Source: Marivita sp003149565
GTDB lineage: Bacteria; Pseudomonadota; Alphaproteobacteria; Rhodobacterales; Rhodobacteraceae
Assembly (NCBI RefSeq): GCF_965216415.1
Contig: NZ_CBDCFU010000002.1
Length of the DNA: 64,000 nt
Reading direction: 5' to 3' (one strand)
The notes under the pieces are model-generated. The model did no database searches. It was not told the DNA's origin and worked only from the letters and a program-made list of their open reading frames with translations. Of the stretch, positions 7,007 through 15,641 are shown one piece after another. Every line of letters begins with the position of its first letter. Positions within the stretch are counted from its first letter, which is position 1. The translations under genes were made by a program, and so were the position numbers.

Positions 7007-9850
7007 TCATTCCGCCGCCTCGGCGTAATCCTCCATCGGAGGGCAAGTGCAGATCAGATGCCGGTCCCCATACGCGTTATCAACCCGGTTGACGGGCGGC
7101 CAGTATTTGTCCACGCGGAAAGCGCCAGGTGGAAAACAGCCCTGTTCACGGCTGTAAGGCCGATCCCACTCACGCACCAAGTCCTCCATTGTATGCGGAG
7201 CGAGTTTGAGCGGGTTTACATCACGGTCAATATGACCGTCTTCGATGTCGCGGATTTCCTGCCGTATCGCGAGCATGGCATCGCAAAACCGATCCAGTTC
7301 CGCTTTGGTCTCAGACTCGGTCGGCTCCACCATCAGCGTCCCTGCAACAGGCCAGCTCATCGTTGGCGCATGGAAACCCGCATCCATCAAGCGTTTGGCA
7401 ATATCCTCAACCGTCACACCCGCTGATTTCTCGAAAGGCCGCACGTCAAGAATACATTCATGTGCGACACGCCCCTTCTCGCCGCGGTAAAGAACGTCAT
7501 ATGCCCCTTCAAGGCGCGTCGCGATGTAATTGGCGTTCAGGATCGCGACCCGGGTCGCCTGGGTCAGCCCTTCCCCGCCCATCATCAGGCAGTACGCCCA
7601 GGAAATCGGCAACAGCGAAGGAGACCCATAGGGTGCCGCACTCACAGCGCCTTCGCCCGACACCGGGTGACCGGGCAGATGCGGGACCAGATGCGCTTTC
7701 ACCCCAATCGGGCCCATACCGGGTCCGCCACCACCATGCGGAATGCAGAAGGTCTTGTGCAGATTAAGGTGGCTGACATCACCTCCCAGATCACCAGGCC
7801 GTGACAGACCGACCATCGCATTCATGTTGGCCCCGTCGATGTAGACCTGCCCACCGTGCTCATGGGTGATCGCGCAGACATCCTTTACAGTGCCCTCGAA
7901 CACGCCGTGGGTCGATGGATAGGTGATCATCGTTCCAGCAAGATTTTCGGAATGCTGCTCCGCCTTGGTGCGAAAATCATCAAGGTCGATGGAACCGTTC
8001 TCGTCACATTTCACCGGCACCACTTTCCAGCCGACCATCTGGGCCGAGGCAGGGTTGGTCCCATGCGCATTCACCGGGATCAGGCAGATGTTGCGATGCC
8101 CTTGCCCGTTCGCCCGGTGATAGCCCGCAATGGCCAAAAGCCCCGCATACTCCCCCTGTGCACCCGAGTTGGGCTGCATCGAAATCGCATCATAGCCCGT
8201 GATCGTGCATAGTTTCGCGTTCAGATCAGCGATCAGATTATGATAACCGCGCACCTGATCGTCTGGCACATACGGATGAATATCCGCAAACTCACGCCAG
8301 CTTACCGGCATCATCTCCGCCGCTGAATTGAGCTTCATGGTACAAGACCCAAGCGGGATCATCGCCCGGTCAAGCGCCAGATCCCGGTCCGCCAGACGGC
8401 GCATGTAGCGCATCATCTCGGTCTCAGCACGGTTCATGTGGAACACGTCGTGCTGCAGATACTCCGACGTCCGCAAAAGTGCCTCCGGAAGGCGATACTC
8501 CGGCGTGAGATCATCATCTTTCTGCACAAGACCAAAAGCACGCCAAACTGCCTCAATCGTTGCAGGCCGGGACTTCTCGTCCATCGAGATACCGATCTTG
8601 GTCTTTCCGACCGGGCGGAGGTTCAGACCTTCGCGCTCAGCCGCCTGCAAAACGCCGCGCTGCAAGAGGCCCACATCCACAGTGATCGTGTCAAAAAACG
8701 CCTTGGGCTCCACCTTGAAGCCGGCCGCTTCAAGCCCTTTCGTCAGGCGTACCGTTTTGCGATGGATGCGCTGCGCAATGGCCCGCAGGCCTTTTGGGCC
8801 ATGGAATACCGCGTAGAACCCGGCCATCACCGCCAGAAGCGCCTGCGCTGTACACACATTCGACGTCGCCTTTTCGCGGCGGATATGCTGTTCACGGGTC
8901 TGCAACGCGAGCCGGTAGGCCTTGTTGCCGTGGCTGTCGATCGAAATGCCAACAATACGTCCCGGCATCGCGCGCTTATACGCATCTTTTGTGGCCATAT
9001 AGGCTGCGTGCGGACCTCCGTAACCCAGAGGGATACCAAAGCGCTGGGTCGAACCGATCGCGATATCTGCGTCCATCGCACCTGGCTCTTTCAAAAGGCA
9101 CAGCGCCATCGGATCCGCTGACATGACAGCAATGGCTTTGGCGTCATGCAGCCGTGCGATATCGTCAGTAAAATCCCGCAAATGGCCGTACGTGCCGGGA
9201 TACTGGAATATCGCGCCGAACACCGCCTCGGGATCCATGTCGGCGACATCACCCACAACCACCTCGATCCCAAGCGGCGCAGCACGTGTCTTCATCACCG
9301 CGATGTTCTGCGGGTGACAGTTTTCGTCGACAAAAAACGCCGTTGCTTTCGATTTCGCGACCCGCTGCGCCATCGTCATCGCTTCAGCACAGGCGGTCGC
9401 CTCATCCAGTAGGGACGCGTTGGCAATCTCCAGACCGGTCAGGTCGCTGATCATGGTCTGGTAATTCAACAGCGCCTCAAGACGGCCCTGGCTGATCTCC
9501 GGCTGATAGGGCGTGTAGGCCGTGTACCAAGCCGGGTTCTCGAAAATGTTGCGCTGAATGGCCGGCGGGGTGACCGTGTCGTAATATCCCATACCAATCA
9601 GCGATGTCATGACAGTGTTCTGAGACGCCACCTGCCGCATGTGATACAGCAATTCCCGCTCGGACAGCGCTTTGCCGAAATCCAGCGCAGTCTCCTGCCG
9701 GATTGCTTCTGGAACTGTCTGCGAGATCAGCTCTTCAAGCTCGGACACACCGACCGTTGCCAGCATCTCTGCCATCTCTGCAGGGGACGGACCGATGTGG
9801 CGCCTATTGGCAAAATCATACGGAAGATAGTCTATGGCATCATAACCCAT
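7007..9850 (-). CDS. gcvP: glycine dehydrogenase (decarboxylating), P protein
   Basis: 947 residues, the full length of the single-chain P protein. It decarboxylates glycine with PLP and passes the aminomethyl group to lipoyl-GcvH, with NADH formed later by the shared L protein. The PLP lysine lies in NLHKTF at about residue 697, followed by the glycine-rich IPHGGGGPGMGP. The tandem domain architecture is intact, with no frameshift. It is the last gene of gcvT-gcvH-gcvP, read leftward under the glycine riboswitch at 11567-11724. The 140-base gcvH-gcvP gap holds hairpins that may set relative expression. Confidence 0.97.
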   Translation of the reverse strand: MGYDAIDYLPYDFANRRHIGPSPAEMAEMLATVGVSELEELISQTVPEAIRQETALDFGKALSERELLYHMRQVASQNTVMTSLIGMGYYDTVTPPAIQRNIFENPAWYTAYTPYQPEISQGRLEALLNYQTMISDLTGLEIANASLLDEATACAEAMTMAQRVAKSKATAFFVDENCHPQNIAVMKTRAAPLGIEVVVGDVADMDPEAVFGAIFQYPGTYGHLRDFTDDIARLHDAKAIAVMSADPMALCLLKEPGAMDADIAIGSTQRFGIPLGYGGPHAAYMATKDAYKRAMPGRIVGISIDSHGNKAYRLALQTREQHIRREKATSNVCTAQALLAVMAGFYAVFHGPKGLRAIAQRIHRKTVRLTKGLEAAGFKVEPKAFFDTITVDVGLLQRGVLQAAEREGLNLRPVGKTKIGISMDEKSRPATIEAVWRAFGLVQKDDDLTPEYRLPEALLRTSEYLQHDVFHMNRAETEMMRYMRRLADRDLALDRAMIPLGSCTMKLNSAAEMMPVSWREFADIHPYVPDDQVRGYHNLIADLNAKLCTITGYDAISMQPNSGAQGEYAGLLAIAGYHRANGQGHRNICLIPVNAHGTNPASAQMVGWKVVPVKCDENGSIDLDDFRTKAEQHSENLAGTMITYPSTHGVFEGTVKDVCAITHEHGGQVYIDGANMNAMVGLSRPGDLGGDVSHLNLHKTFCIPHGGGGPGMGPIGVKAHLVPHLPGHPVSGEGAVSAAPYGSPSLLPISWAYCLMMGGEGLTQATRVAILNANYIATRLEGAYDVLYRGEKGRVAHECILDVRPFEKSAGVTVEDIAKRLMDAGFHAPTMSWPVAGTLMVEPTESETKAELDRFCDAMLAIRQEIRDIEDGHIDRDVNPLKLAPHTMEDLVREWDRPYSREQGCFPPGAFRVDKYWPPVNRVDNAYGDRHLICTCPPMEDYAEAAE

Positions 9851-9922
9851 ATCGTGCTCCTTGCGGTCCGGAACGGCACACCGTCCCCTGCTTCTTCTTT
9901 TTTCAAATATGCATCTGCGACA

Positions 9923-9976
9923 GCAGCCACGGGCTGCCCGGTCGGGGCAAAGCCAAGGGCGGACACACCGCCCTGG
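9923..9976 (-). promoter_or_regulatory. two intercistronic hairpins between gcvH and gcvP
   Basis: Reading leftward after gcvH, a hairpin of GGGCGG/CCGCCC with a 5-base loop (9957-9973, extended by CCA/TGG with one bulge) is followed by GCAGCC/GGCTGC with a 3-base loop (9923-9937). There is no U-tract directly after either. The likely role is mRNA stabilisation or partial termination within the operon. Fold inferred by eye. Confidence 0.45.
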
Positions 9977-9981
9977 CAGGA

Positions 9982-10341
9982 TCAGCCGATGTACTTCTTG
10001 TACGCGGCCTCATCCATCATATCGTCCAACGCCGACAGGTCCTCGATCTTCATCTTGAAGAACCAGGAATCCCCTTCCGGGTCCTCGTTGACCTTGCCCG
10101 GCTCGTCCACGAGTGCTTCGTTCACTTCGGTGATCTCACCGTCCAGCGGCGCAAGAATATCCGAGGCGGCCTTCACCGACTCGATCACGACCACCTCGTC
10201 ATCCTTGCTTACGGTAGAACCTTCGTCCGGCAATTCGATGAACACCACATCGCCCAGCTGCTCGGCAGCATGTGCGGTGATGCCAACGACCACCTCGTCG
10301 CCCTCGACGCGCAGCCATTCATGTTCTTCGGTGTACTTCAT
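9982..10341 (-). CDS. gcvH: glycine cleavage system H protein
   Basis: 119 residues from the ATG at 10341, which has GAGGGA upstream; the frame is open further but lacks a better start. GcvH is the lipoylated shuttle between the P, T and L proteins in the cytoplasm. The lipoylation site is K57 in ESVKAASD, inside the conserved biotinyl/lipoyl hammerhead fold. It sits 19 bases after gcvT and before gcvP in the same operon. Confidence 0.96.
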   Translation of the reverse strand: MKYTEEHEWLRVEGDEVVVGITAHAAEQLGDVVFIELPDEGSTVSKDDEVVVIESVKAASDILAPLDGEITEVNEALVDEPGKVNEDPEGDSWFFKMKIEDLSALDDMMDEAAYKKYIG

Positions 10342-10360
10342 GATGTCCCTCTTGGAGTGA

Positions 10361-11485
10361 TTATCTTTTAAAACCTGCCGCGACAAAGGGCAGCGATGCA
10401 ACTGTTACCGGCAACCGCTTTCCACGAACCTCGCCGAAAAGCGCGGTTCCTTCCTCGGAATAGGCGGTCTCGATATACCCCATCGCGACCGGTCCATTGA
10501 CGCTTGGCCCAAACCCACCGGAGGTGACTGTGCCAACAGGATCATGTGCACCTACCGAGGCGAACAGCGCCGTGCCCTCCCGCATCGGCGCGCGCCCGTC
10601 GGGTTTCAAGCCGACGCGCTGACGGGCAACGCCCTCGGCAAGCTCGCCAAGGATACGATCTGCCCCAGGGAAACCGCCTTCGCGATCCCCGGCCGCACGC
10701 CGGGCCTTCTGAATACCCCATGTCAGACCAGCCTCAACCGGCGATGTCGTGTCATCGATGTCATGCCCGTAAAGGCACAGCCCCGCCTCAAGCCGCAGGG
10801 AATCCCGCGCTCCGAGCCCAATTGCTTCAACATCGTCATGCTCCAGCAACGCTTTGGCCAAATCTGTGGCAGCGGCCACAGGAACGGATATCTCATATCC
10901 GTCTTCCCCGGTGTAGCCAGATCGGGACACCCAGCATTCGGCACCAGCAATCGGCACGGTGGCAACATCCATGAATCGCATCTCGGATACCATCGGATGA
11001 TGCTCGGCCAGCACAGCCTCTGCTTTTGGCCCCTGCAAAGCCAGCAACGCCCGGTTTTCAAGCAGCTTGACCGTCACGTCCGGTTCCAGCTCTGCGCGCA
11101 TGCGGGCAACATCCGCCTCCTTGCAGGCCGCGTTCACCACGACAAAGAGGTGATCGTCCCGGTTGGCAAACATCAGATCGTCCTCGATCCCGCCTGCGGC
11201 GTTGGTGAAGAACCCGTAGCGTTGCCGACCTTCGTCAAGTCCCAACACGTCCTGCGGGATCAACCGCTCCAGCGCGGCTTTTGCGACTTCCGGGTCTTCA
11301 GACCGCAGGACAACCTGGCCCATGTGGCTGACATCGAACAGCCCCGCAGCTGCCCGGCAGTGCAGGTGCTCTTTCATCACACCAAGGCTGTATTGAACGG
11401 GCATTTCGTAACCCGCAAACGGCACCATCTTCGCGCCCAGCGCGACGTGCAGATCGTAAAGCGGTGTGCGTTTCAAATCGCTCAC
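10361..11485 (-). CDS. gcvT: glycine cleavage system aminomethyltransferase, T protein
   Basis: 374 residues from a GTG at 11485. AAGGGA lies about 8 bases upstream, and the protein then begins SDLKRTPLYDLHVALGAKMVPFAGYEMPVQY, the usual GcvT N-terminus; the 14 further upstream codons are not family-like. It transfers the methylene from aminomethyl-GcvH to tetrahydrofolate, releasing ammonia. The folate-binding AGLFDVSHMGQ and the C-terminal VGTVTSGGFGPSVNGPVAMGY are present. It is the first gene of gcvTHP, immediately downstream of the glycine riboswitch. Confidence 0.95.
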   Translation of the reverse strand: MSDLKRTPLYDLHVALGAKMVPFAGYEMPVQYSLGVMKEHLHCRAAAGLFDVSHMGQVVLRSEDPEVAKAALERLIPQDVLGLDEGRQRYGFFTNAAGGIEDDLMFANRDDHLFVVVNAACKEADVARMRAELEPDVTVKLLENRALLALQGPKAEAVLAEHHPMVSEMRFMDVATVPIAGAECWVSRSGYTGEDGYEISVPVAAATDLAKALLEHDDVEAIGLGARDSLRLEAGLCLYGHDIDDTTSPVEAGLTWGIQKARRAAGDREGGFPGADRILGELAEGVARQRVGLKPDGRAPMREGTALFASVGAHDPVGTVTSGGFGPSVNGPVAMGYIETAYSEEGTALFGEVRGKRLPVTVASLPFVAAGFKR

Positions 11486-11566
11486 GCGGCATCCCTTCAG
11501 TTTCGACCGGATGCTTGTGTACGACAACCGGCATATTCCAAGCCACGCAACTGCGCGTCTGTCCTA

Positions 11567-11724
11567 TGCCCCCTCTGTCCTTTCGCCTGAGATCGTTATC
11601 CCTTCGGCGCTCCGGGGCGGGCCCGGAATCTCTCCAGAGTCTATGTCCGCGACGGTCCTTCGGCCTGAGAGTTTCCGGGGGCGGTTGCTCCTTCGGCACC
11701 GGCGAACCGGTTCTCCCATCGTGG
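11567..11724 (-). promoter_or_regulatory. tandem glycine riboswitch upstream of gcvTHP
   Basis: Two consecutive aptamers are visible on the minus strand. Each has the conserved core: GCCGAAGGAGCAA and then CTCTCAGGCCGAAGGACCG in the first (about 11641-11722), and CGCCGAAGGGATAACG and then ATCTCAGGCGAAAGGACAG in the second (about 11569-11637). The second ends about 80 bases before the gcvT GTG. Glycine riboswitches of this class normally switch gcv operons on when glycine is high, as alternatives to serine/one-carbon conservation. The expression platform cannot be assigned with confidence; no U-tract terminator is seen, so control of translation initiation is likely. Confidence 0.93.
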
Positions 11725-11765
11725 ATGTATGCAGTGGTAGACCGAATCTTTCTCGGTCTCAAGTG

Positions 11766-12236
11766 TCAATCTGCCAGAGCCGCCTCACGTGCCGCGCACC
11801 CCCGCTCGGGGTTCAAAATATCCAGCAGATCGGCATTGGTACAGACCAGCGCCTCCAAGGTGATTGGATCGAGCGACCGGTAAAAGGCTTCGACCGCATC
11901 GGTCAGAGCCGTCCGCAAACGGCAGGCTTCGGTCAAAGGACAGGTATTGTCGACGTCGGCAAAGCATTCGGCCAATGGCACAGGGGCCTCTAACACTCGA
12001 AAGACGTCGCCAATATTGATCTGATCGGCAGGTCGCCCCAAAGACAACCCGCCATTCCGACCACGCTGCGTGTGCAGGAATCCAAGCTGTGCGAGCTGAT
12101 TGATCACTTGAGCCAGGTGGTTTTCGGACGCGTTACAGCGCTCAGCGATTTCCGTCTTGGTCACGAGACGCCCTGTGTTTGCCGCGCAGAACATGAGAAC
12201 ACGCATCGCGATATTGGTACGTTTTGTGACACGCAC
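11766..12236 (-). CDS. Rrf2-family Fe-S transcriptional regulator (NsrR/RirA type)
   Basis: 156 residues. An N-terminal winged helix-turn-helix (about 1-65, with ASENHLAQVINQLAQLG as recognition region and RGRNGGLSL as wing) precedes three conserved cysteines, C91, C99 and C105 (C-x7-C-x5-C), that bind an Fe-S cluster. The spacing equals that of RirA, while the helix sequence is closer to NsrR, so iron or nitric-oxide sensing are both possible; NsrR is my preference. A perfect FNR-type box lies 58 bases upstream of the ATG. Its target operon is not visible here. It is followed by gcvTHP on the same strand, separated by the riboswitch. Confidence 0.85.
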   Translation of the reverse strand: MRVTKRTNIAMRVLMFCAANTGRLVTKTEIAERCNASENHLAQVINQLAQLGFLHTQRGRNGGLSLGRPADQINIGDVFRVLEAPVPLAECFADVDNTCPLTEACRLRTALTDAVEAFYRSLDPITLEALVCTNADLLDILNPERGCAAREAALAD

Positions 12237-12293
12237 GGCAGTTATCCTTATCAGATCAGTTGGCCAACCCTAGCGGTTCATGCAAAGTTGTCT

Positions 12294-12307
12294 TTGATAT
12301 ACATCAA
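12294..12307. promoter_or_regulatory. FNR/FnrL-type box
   Basis: TTGAT-ATAC-ATCAA is a perfect match to the FNR consensus TTGAT-N4-ATCAA. It lies in the 93-base divergent region, 58 bases from the Rrf2 ATG and 22 bases before the GTG of the GGCT-like gene. A site centred 41.5 bases upstream of a transcript start, as for class II FNR activation, would put the Rrf2 start about 23 bases before its ATG. Activation of the regulator and repression of the rightward gene are both consistent. Confidence 0.78.
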
Positions 12308-12329
12308 CCACCCCAGAGCAGATAGCCCC

Positions 12330-12893
12330 GTGAAGCACCCCCACTTTTTTGGTTACGGATCGCTGGTCAACCGCAAAACGCATGACTTCACTCCGCTCCA
12401 CGCGGCCCGGATCACTGGTTGGCGGCGCAGCTGGCAGCGCGCTCCGAACCGACCTGCTGCGTTTCTGTCAGTGATTGCGGATGCGGCCTCAGACATTGAA
12501 GGCGTGATCGCTCCTGTTCCGAATGACGACTGGCTGGCGCTTGATGCCAGGGAGCATTCCTACGCGCGGCTTGCGGTGACCGACGCGGTGAGCCACGCAG
12601 CAGACAATGTGAGAGACATCTCAATCTACGCGATACCACCAGACAGCGCAGCGCCACCAGACGCGGATCACCCCATTTTGCTCAGTTATGTTGACGCTGT
12701 CCTTCAAGGCTATATGCGGGAATACGGTCACGCTGGCGCCGAACGCTTTGTTGCATCCACCGAAGGGTGGAACACGCCCGTCCGAAACGACCGGGAGGAC
12801 CCGGTCTACCCTCGAGCGCAGCGTCTCTCTAAAGAGGAGCAAGACTTCGTGGATGACATGTTGCTTACAGCACGTGCCAAAGTGTTTGCCTGA
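12330..12893 (+). CDS. gamma-glutamylcyclotransferase-like protein
   Basis: 187 residues from a GTG at 12330. This start was chosen because the protein then opens with HFFGYGSLVNRKTHDF, the phosphate-binding YGSL loop that begins GGCT/AIG2-like folds; codons further upstream would run across the Rrf2 gene. These enzymes release 5-oxoproline from gamma-glutamyl peptides or cleave gamma-glutamylamines. A catalytic acidic residue is not assignable by eye. Its TGA overlaps the next ATG (ATGA), so it is coupled to the DUF2254 gene. The FNR box lies directly upstream. Confidence 0.72.
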   Translation: MKHPHFFGYGSLVNRKTHDFTPLHAARITGWRRSWQRAPNRPAAFLSVIADAASDIEGVIAPVPNDDWLALDAREHSYARLAVTDAVSHAADNVRDISIYAIPPDSAAPPDADHPILLSYVDAVLQGYMREYGHAGAERFVASTEGWNTPVRNDREDPVYPRAQRLSKEEQDFVDDMLLTARAKVFA

Positions 12894-14140
12894 TGCGGGA
12901 ACGGATCTGGCTTTGGCTCAAGAGACTTTGGCACCGCCCGGGCATTCGTATTTCGGGATTCGGCGCTGCCGCACTGCTCATTGCGTTTATCGCACCACTC
13001 CTTGACCGTTTCCTGCCGGATTCACTCGCCGACCGCTTTTCGCGGGACGCTGTGCTGCCAATCTTGAACATCCTCGCCTCGTCGATGCTGGCGGTGACCA
13101 CCTTTTCACTCGGTATCATGGTGCAGGCGTTCCGCTCTGCCGCCGCGCAAGCCACACCTCGTGTCTACAGATTGCTGATGCAGGATATGACCACACTCAA
13201 CGTCATGTCAGTCTTTGTCGGCGCGTTCCTGTTCTCCCTTGCCGCGATCGTCATGTTCCGTGCGGGATACTATGGCGAGTCTGCCACCGTTATTGTGTTT
13301 GCGATGACGATCCTTTGCATCTTCCTCATCGTCGTGGCGATCCTGAGATGGATTGCACATCTCAGCCAATTGGGCAGCCTGCATCACACCCTGACACTGG
13401 TGGAAACCGCGGCCAAACAGCCGCTAATCCACCTCGCAAAGCAACCAAACCTTGGCGCATGTGCGGCCAGTGACGCACCGCGCGCACCAGAAACATCCAA
13501 AGCTCTGCAATCGCCCCGGTCCGGTTACGTGCAATTCATTAGTCTTGCCGAGCTAAACGAGCAGCTGGAGAAGAACGATGCCACTTTGTGGGTCAACACC
13601 CCGCCCGGAAGCTGGGTTCTGAAAGACACGCCGCTCGCCTATGTCGATGGTGAATGCGACCTCGACACGCTGCTGGAAAACTTCACGATAGGTGACGAAC
13701 GTACCGTAGAGCAGGATGCCCGCTTTGGCCTGGTGGTTCTGTCGGAAGTGGCGTCGCGCGCTTTGTCTCCGGGTGTCAACGATCCCGGCACCGCGATTGA
13801 CGTCATCCACAGGATCGAACGCATCCTGTGGGATCTTGGTCAAGGCATGAGCCGGGAAGACCGGGAGACAGAACCCCAGTTTGGTCGTGTGATCATCGGC
13901 ACCGTTTCTGCCGAAAACCTGATGCACGACGGTTTTGCCAGCCTCATGCAGGATGGCGGCGACAGGTTCGATGTCATGGCGCAGATGCTCAAGGCCGCCA
14001 ACCGCCTGAGCAAGAGTGATTGGTCAGACCTTGCAAAGGCCGCCGACGCGACCTGCGACGCAGCGCTTGGCATCATTGACCGACGCATCGACGATCCTGA
14101 CGCCATCAAAACGCTACGCAAAAAGGCGAAAAGGACTTAG
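12893..14140 (+). CDS. DUF2254 family membrane protein
   Basis: 415 residues. Four hydrophobic segments in the first 150 residues (about 20-40, 60-80, 105-125, 130-150) are followed by a long soluble part with the conserved LSPGVNDPGTAID motif (about 300). This is the architecture of DUF2254, an uncharacterised inner-membrane family. It is translationally coupled to the GGCT-like gene. Its last four bases overlap the end of the convergent gltX, with no terminator between them. No function is established. Confidence 0.85.
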   Translation: MRERIWLWLKRLWHRPGIRISGFGAAALLIAFIAPLLDRFLPDSLADRFSRDAVLPILNILASSMLAVTTFSLGIMVQAFRSAAAQATPRVYRLLMQDMTTLNVMSVFVGAFLFSLAAIVMFRAGYYGESATVIVFAMTILCIFLIVVAILRWIAHLSQLGSLHHTLTLVETAAKQPLIHLAKQPNLGACAASDAPRAPETSKALQSPRSGYVQFISLAELNEQLEKNDATLWVNTPPGSWVLKDTPLAYVDGECDLDTLLENFTIGDERTVEQDARFGLVVLSEVASRALSPGVNDPGTAIDVIHRIERILWDLGQGMSREDRETEPQFGRVIIGTVSAENLMHDGFASLMQDGGDRFDVMAQMLKAANRLSKSDWSDLAKAADATCDAALGIIDRRIDDPDAIKTLRKKAKRT

Positions 14141-15474
14141 GCCTTTGCGAGCTTGCGCGCAGGAATGGTCTGCAAAATCGGCAACAGATCAGCCATTTCC
14201 GGCCCCCGCTCCTGCCCTGTCACAGCCTTGCGCAGCGGCATGAAAAGACTTTTTCCCTTGCGACCGGTCGCTTCTTTCACGGCATTGGTCCACGTACTCC
14301 AGGCATCTGGACCGAGCGGTCCCTCAGGCAGCAACGCCATTGCCTGAGCCACGAACTCTGCATCCTCATCGGCCACCATCGGTTCGGCCCCGTTCACGCA
14401 GAGGTCCCACCACTTGGCGATATCGCGGCGCGTGGTGATGTTCTCACGCGCGACGCTCCAGAACGCCTCGGCCTTGTCCTCGGGCACTCCCAGCGCAGCC
14501 AGATCCTCTTTCATCACGCTATACTCGAGCGCATGCAGCTTGCGCGCGGTCAGCGGAAACAGGTCCTGGAAATCGAACTTGGTAGGCGCCGAACCGAACT
14601 GGTTCAGATCGAACCCGTCGGCAATCTCGTCCAGCGACATCCGCAATTCCACCGGCTGCGACGATCCGAGACGCGCCATCAGGCTCAAAAGCGCCTCAGG
14701 CTCCACACCCTGCTCACGCAGGTCCCGCAACGCCAGCGTACCCAGACGCTTGGACAGCGACTCCCCCTGCGGTCCGGTGAGCAGCGAGTGGTGTGCAAAG
14801 GACGGCACCGTTCCGCCCAGCGCGCGGATGATCTGGATCTGCGTGGCCGTGTTCGTCACGTGATCCGACCCCCGCACGACATGGGTCACGCCCATCTCGG
14901 TGTCGTCCACAACTGACGCCAAAGTGTACAGGATCTGCCCGTCAGCGCGGATCAATACAGGATCGCTCACGCTTGCCGCATCGATTGAGATGTCGCCCAA
15001 GATGCCATCGGTCCATTCGATCCGCTCCTGATCGAGTTTGAAGCGCCAGACACCATCGCCCCGCTCGGCGCGCAATTCGGCCTTTTCCTCCTCGGACAAC
15101 GCAAGCGCGGCGCGGTCATAGACCGGCGGCTTGCCCATGTTCAGCTGCTTCTTGCGCTTCAGGTCCAGTTCGGTTGGCGTCTCGAACGCCTCATAGAACC
15201 GCCCCATCTCGCGCAGCGAGTCCGCCGCTGCATGATAGCGATCAAGACGCTCCGATTGACGCTCCACACGGTCCCATGTGAGCCCCAGCCATTCCAGATC
15301 CTGCTTGAGCGCATCGACATATTCTTCCTTTGACCGCTCCGGGTCGGTGTCGTCGATCCGCAGAATGAACGTGCCGCCGGATTTGCGGGCGATCAAATAG
15401 TTGAACAAGGCGGTGCGCAGGTTGCCGACATGGATATATCCGGTGGGCGACGGCGCGAAACGGGTGGTTGTCAT
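14137..15474 (-). CDS. gltX: glutamyl-tRNA synthetase
   Basis: 445 residues, class Ic synthetase that charges tRNA-Glu. The HIGH-type motif is PSPTGYIHVGN (about 8-18) and the KMSKS-type motif is LSKRLG (about 243). The DDTDPERSKEEY and VRGSDHVTNT segments are typical of bacterial GluRS. Alphaproteobacteria often carry two gltX copies, one of which may act on tRNA-Gln; which copy this is cannot be decided from the window. The 3' end overlaps the DUF2254 gene by four bases. Confidence 0.94.
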   Translation of the reverse strand: MTTTRFAPSPTGYIHVGNLRTALFNYLIARKSGGTFILRIDDTDPERSKEEYVDALKQDLEWLGLTWDRVERQSERLDRYHAAADSLREMGRFYEAFETPTELDLKRKKQLNMGKPPVYDRAALALSEEEKAELRAERGDGVWRFKLDQERIEWTDGILGDISIDAASVSDPVLIRADGQILYTLASVVDDTEMGVTHVVRGSDHVTNTATQIQIIRALGGTVPSFAHHSLLTGPQGESLSKRLGTLALRDLREQGVEPEALLSLMARLGSSQPVELRMSLDEIADGFDLNQFGSAPTKFDFQDLFPLTARKLHALEYSVMKEDLAALGVPEDKAEAFWSVARENITTRRDIAKWWDLCVNGAEPMVADEDAEFVAQAMALLPEGPLGPDAWSTWTNAVKEATGRKGKSLFMPLRKAVTGQERGPEMADLLPILQTIPARKLAKA

Positions 15475-15641
15475 GGACTGTGTCTCCTGTTGCCCGCGCT
15501 TTCACACAAAGGGACGCTTTTGTCCAGAAAGCCCCGCACCAATGCCCTGCGTCATTGCACAGTCACGAAGGCGTGAACGCACAAGCCTTCGTCGACGGTG
15601 TTGCTAAACTCTCAATCATTCCAATCAAGGGAGCGATCATT

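Noticed and set aside
11739..11759. Inverted repeat AGACCGA/TCGGTCT between the Rrf2 gene and the riboswitch
   Set aside because: Only 7 bp with a 7-base loop and no U-tract; too weak to call a terminator.
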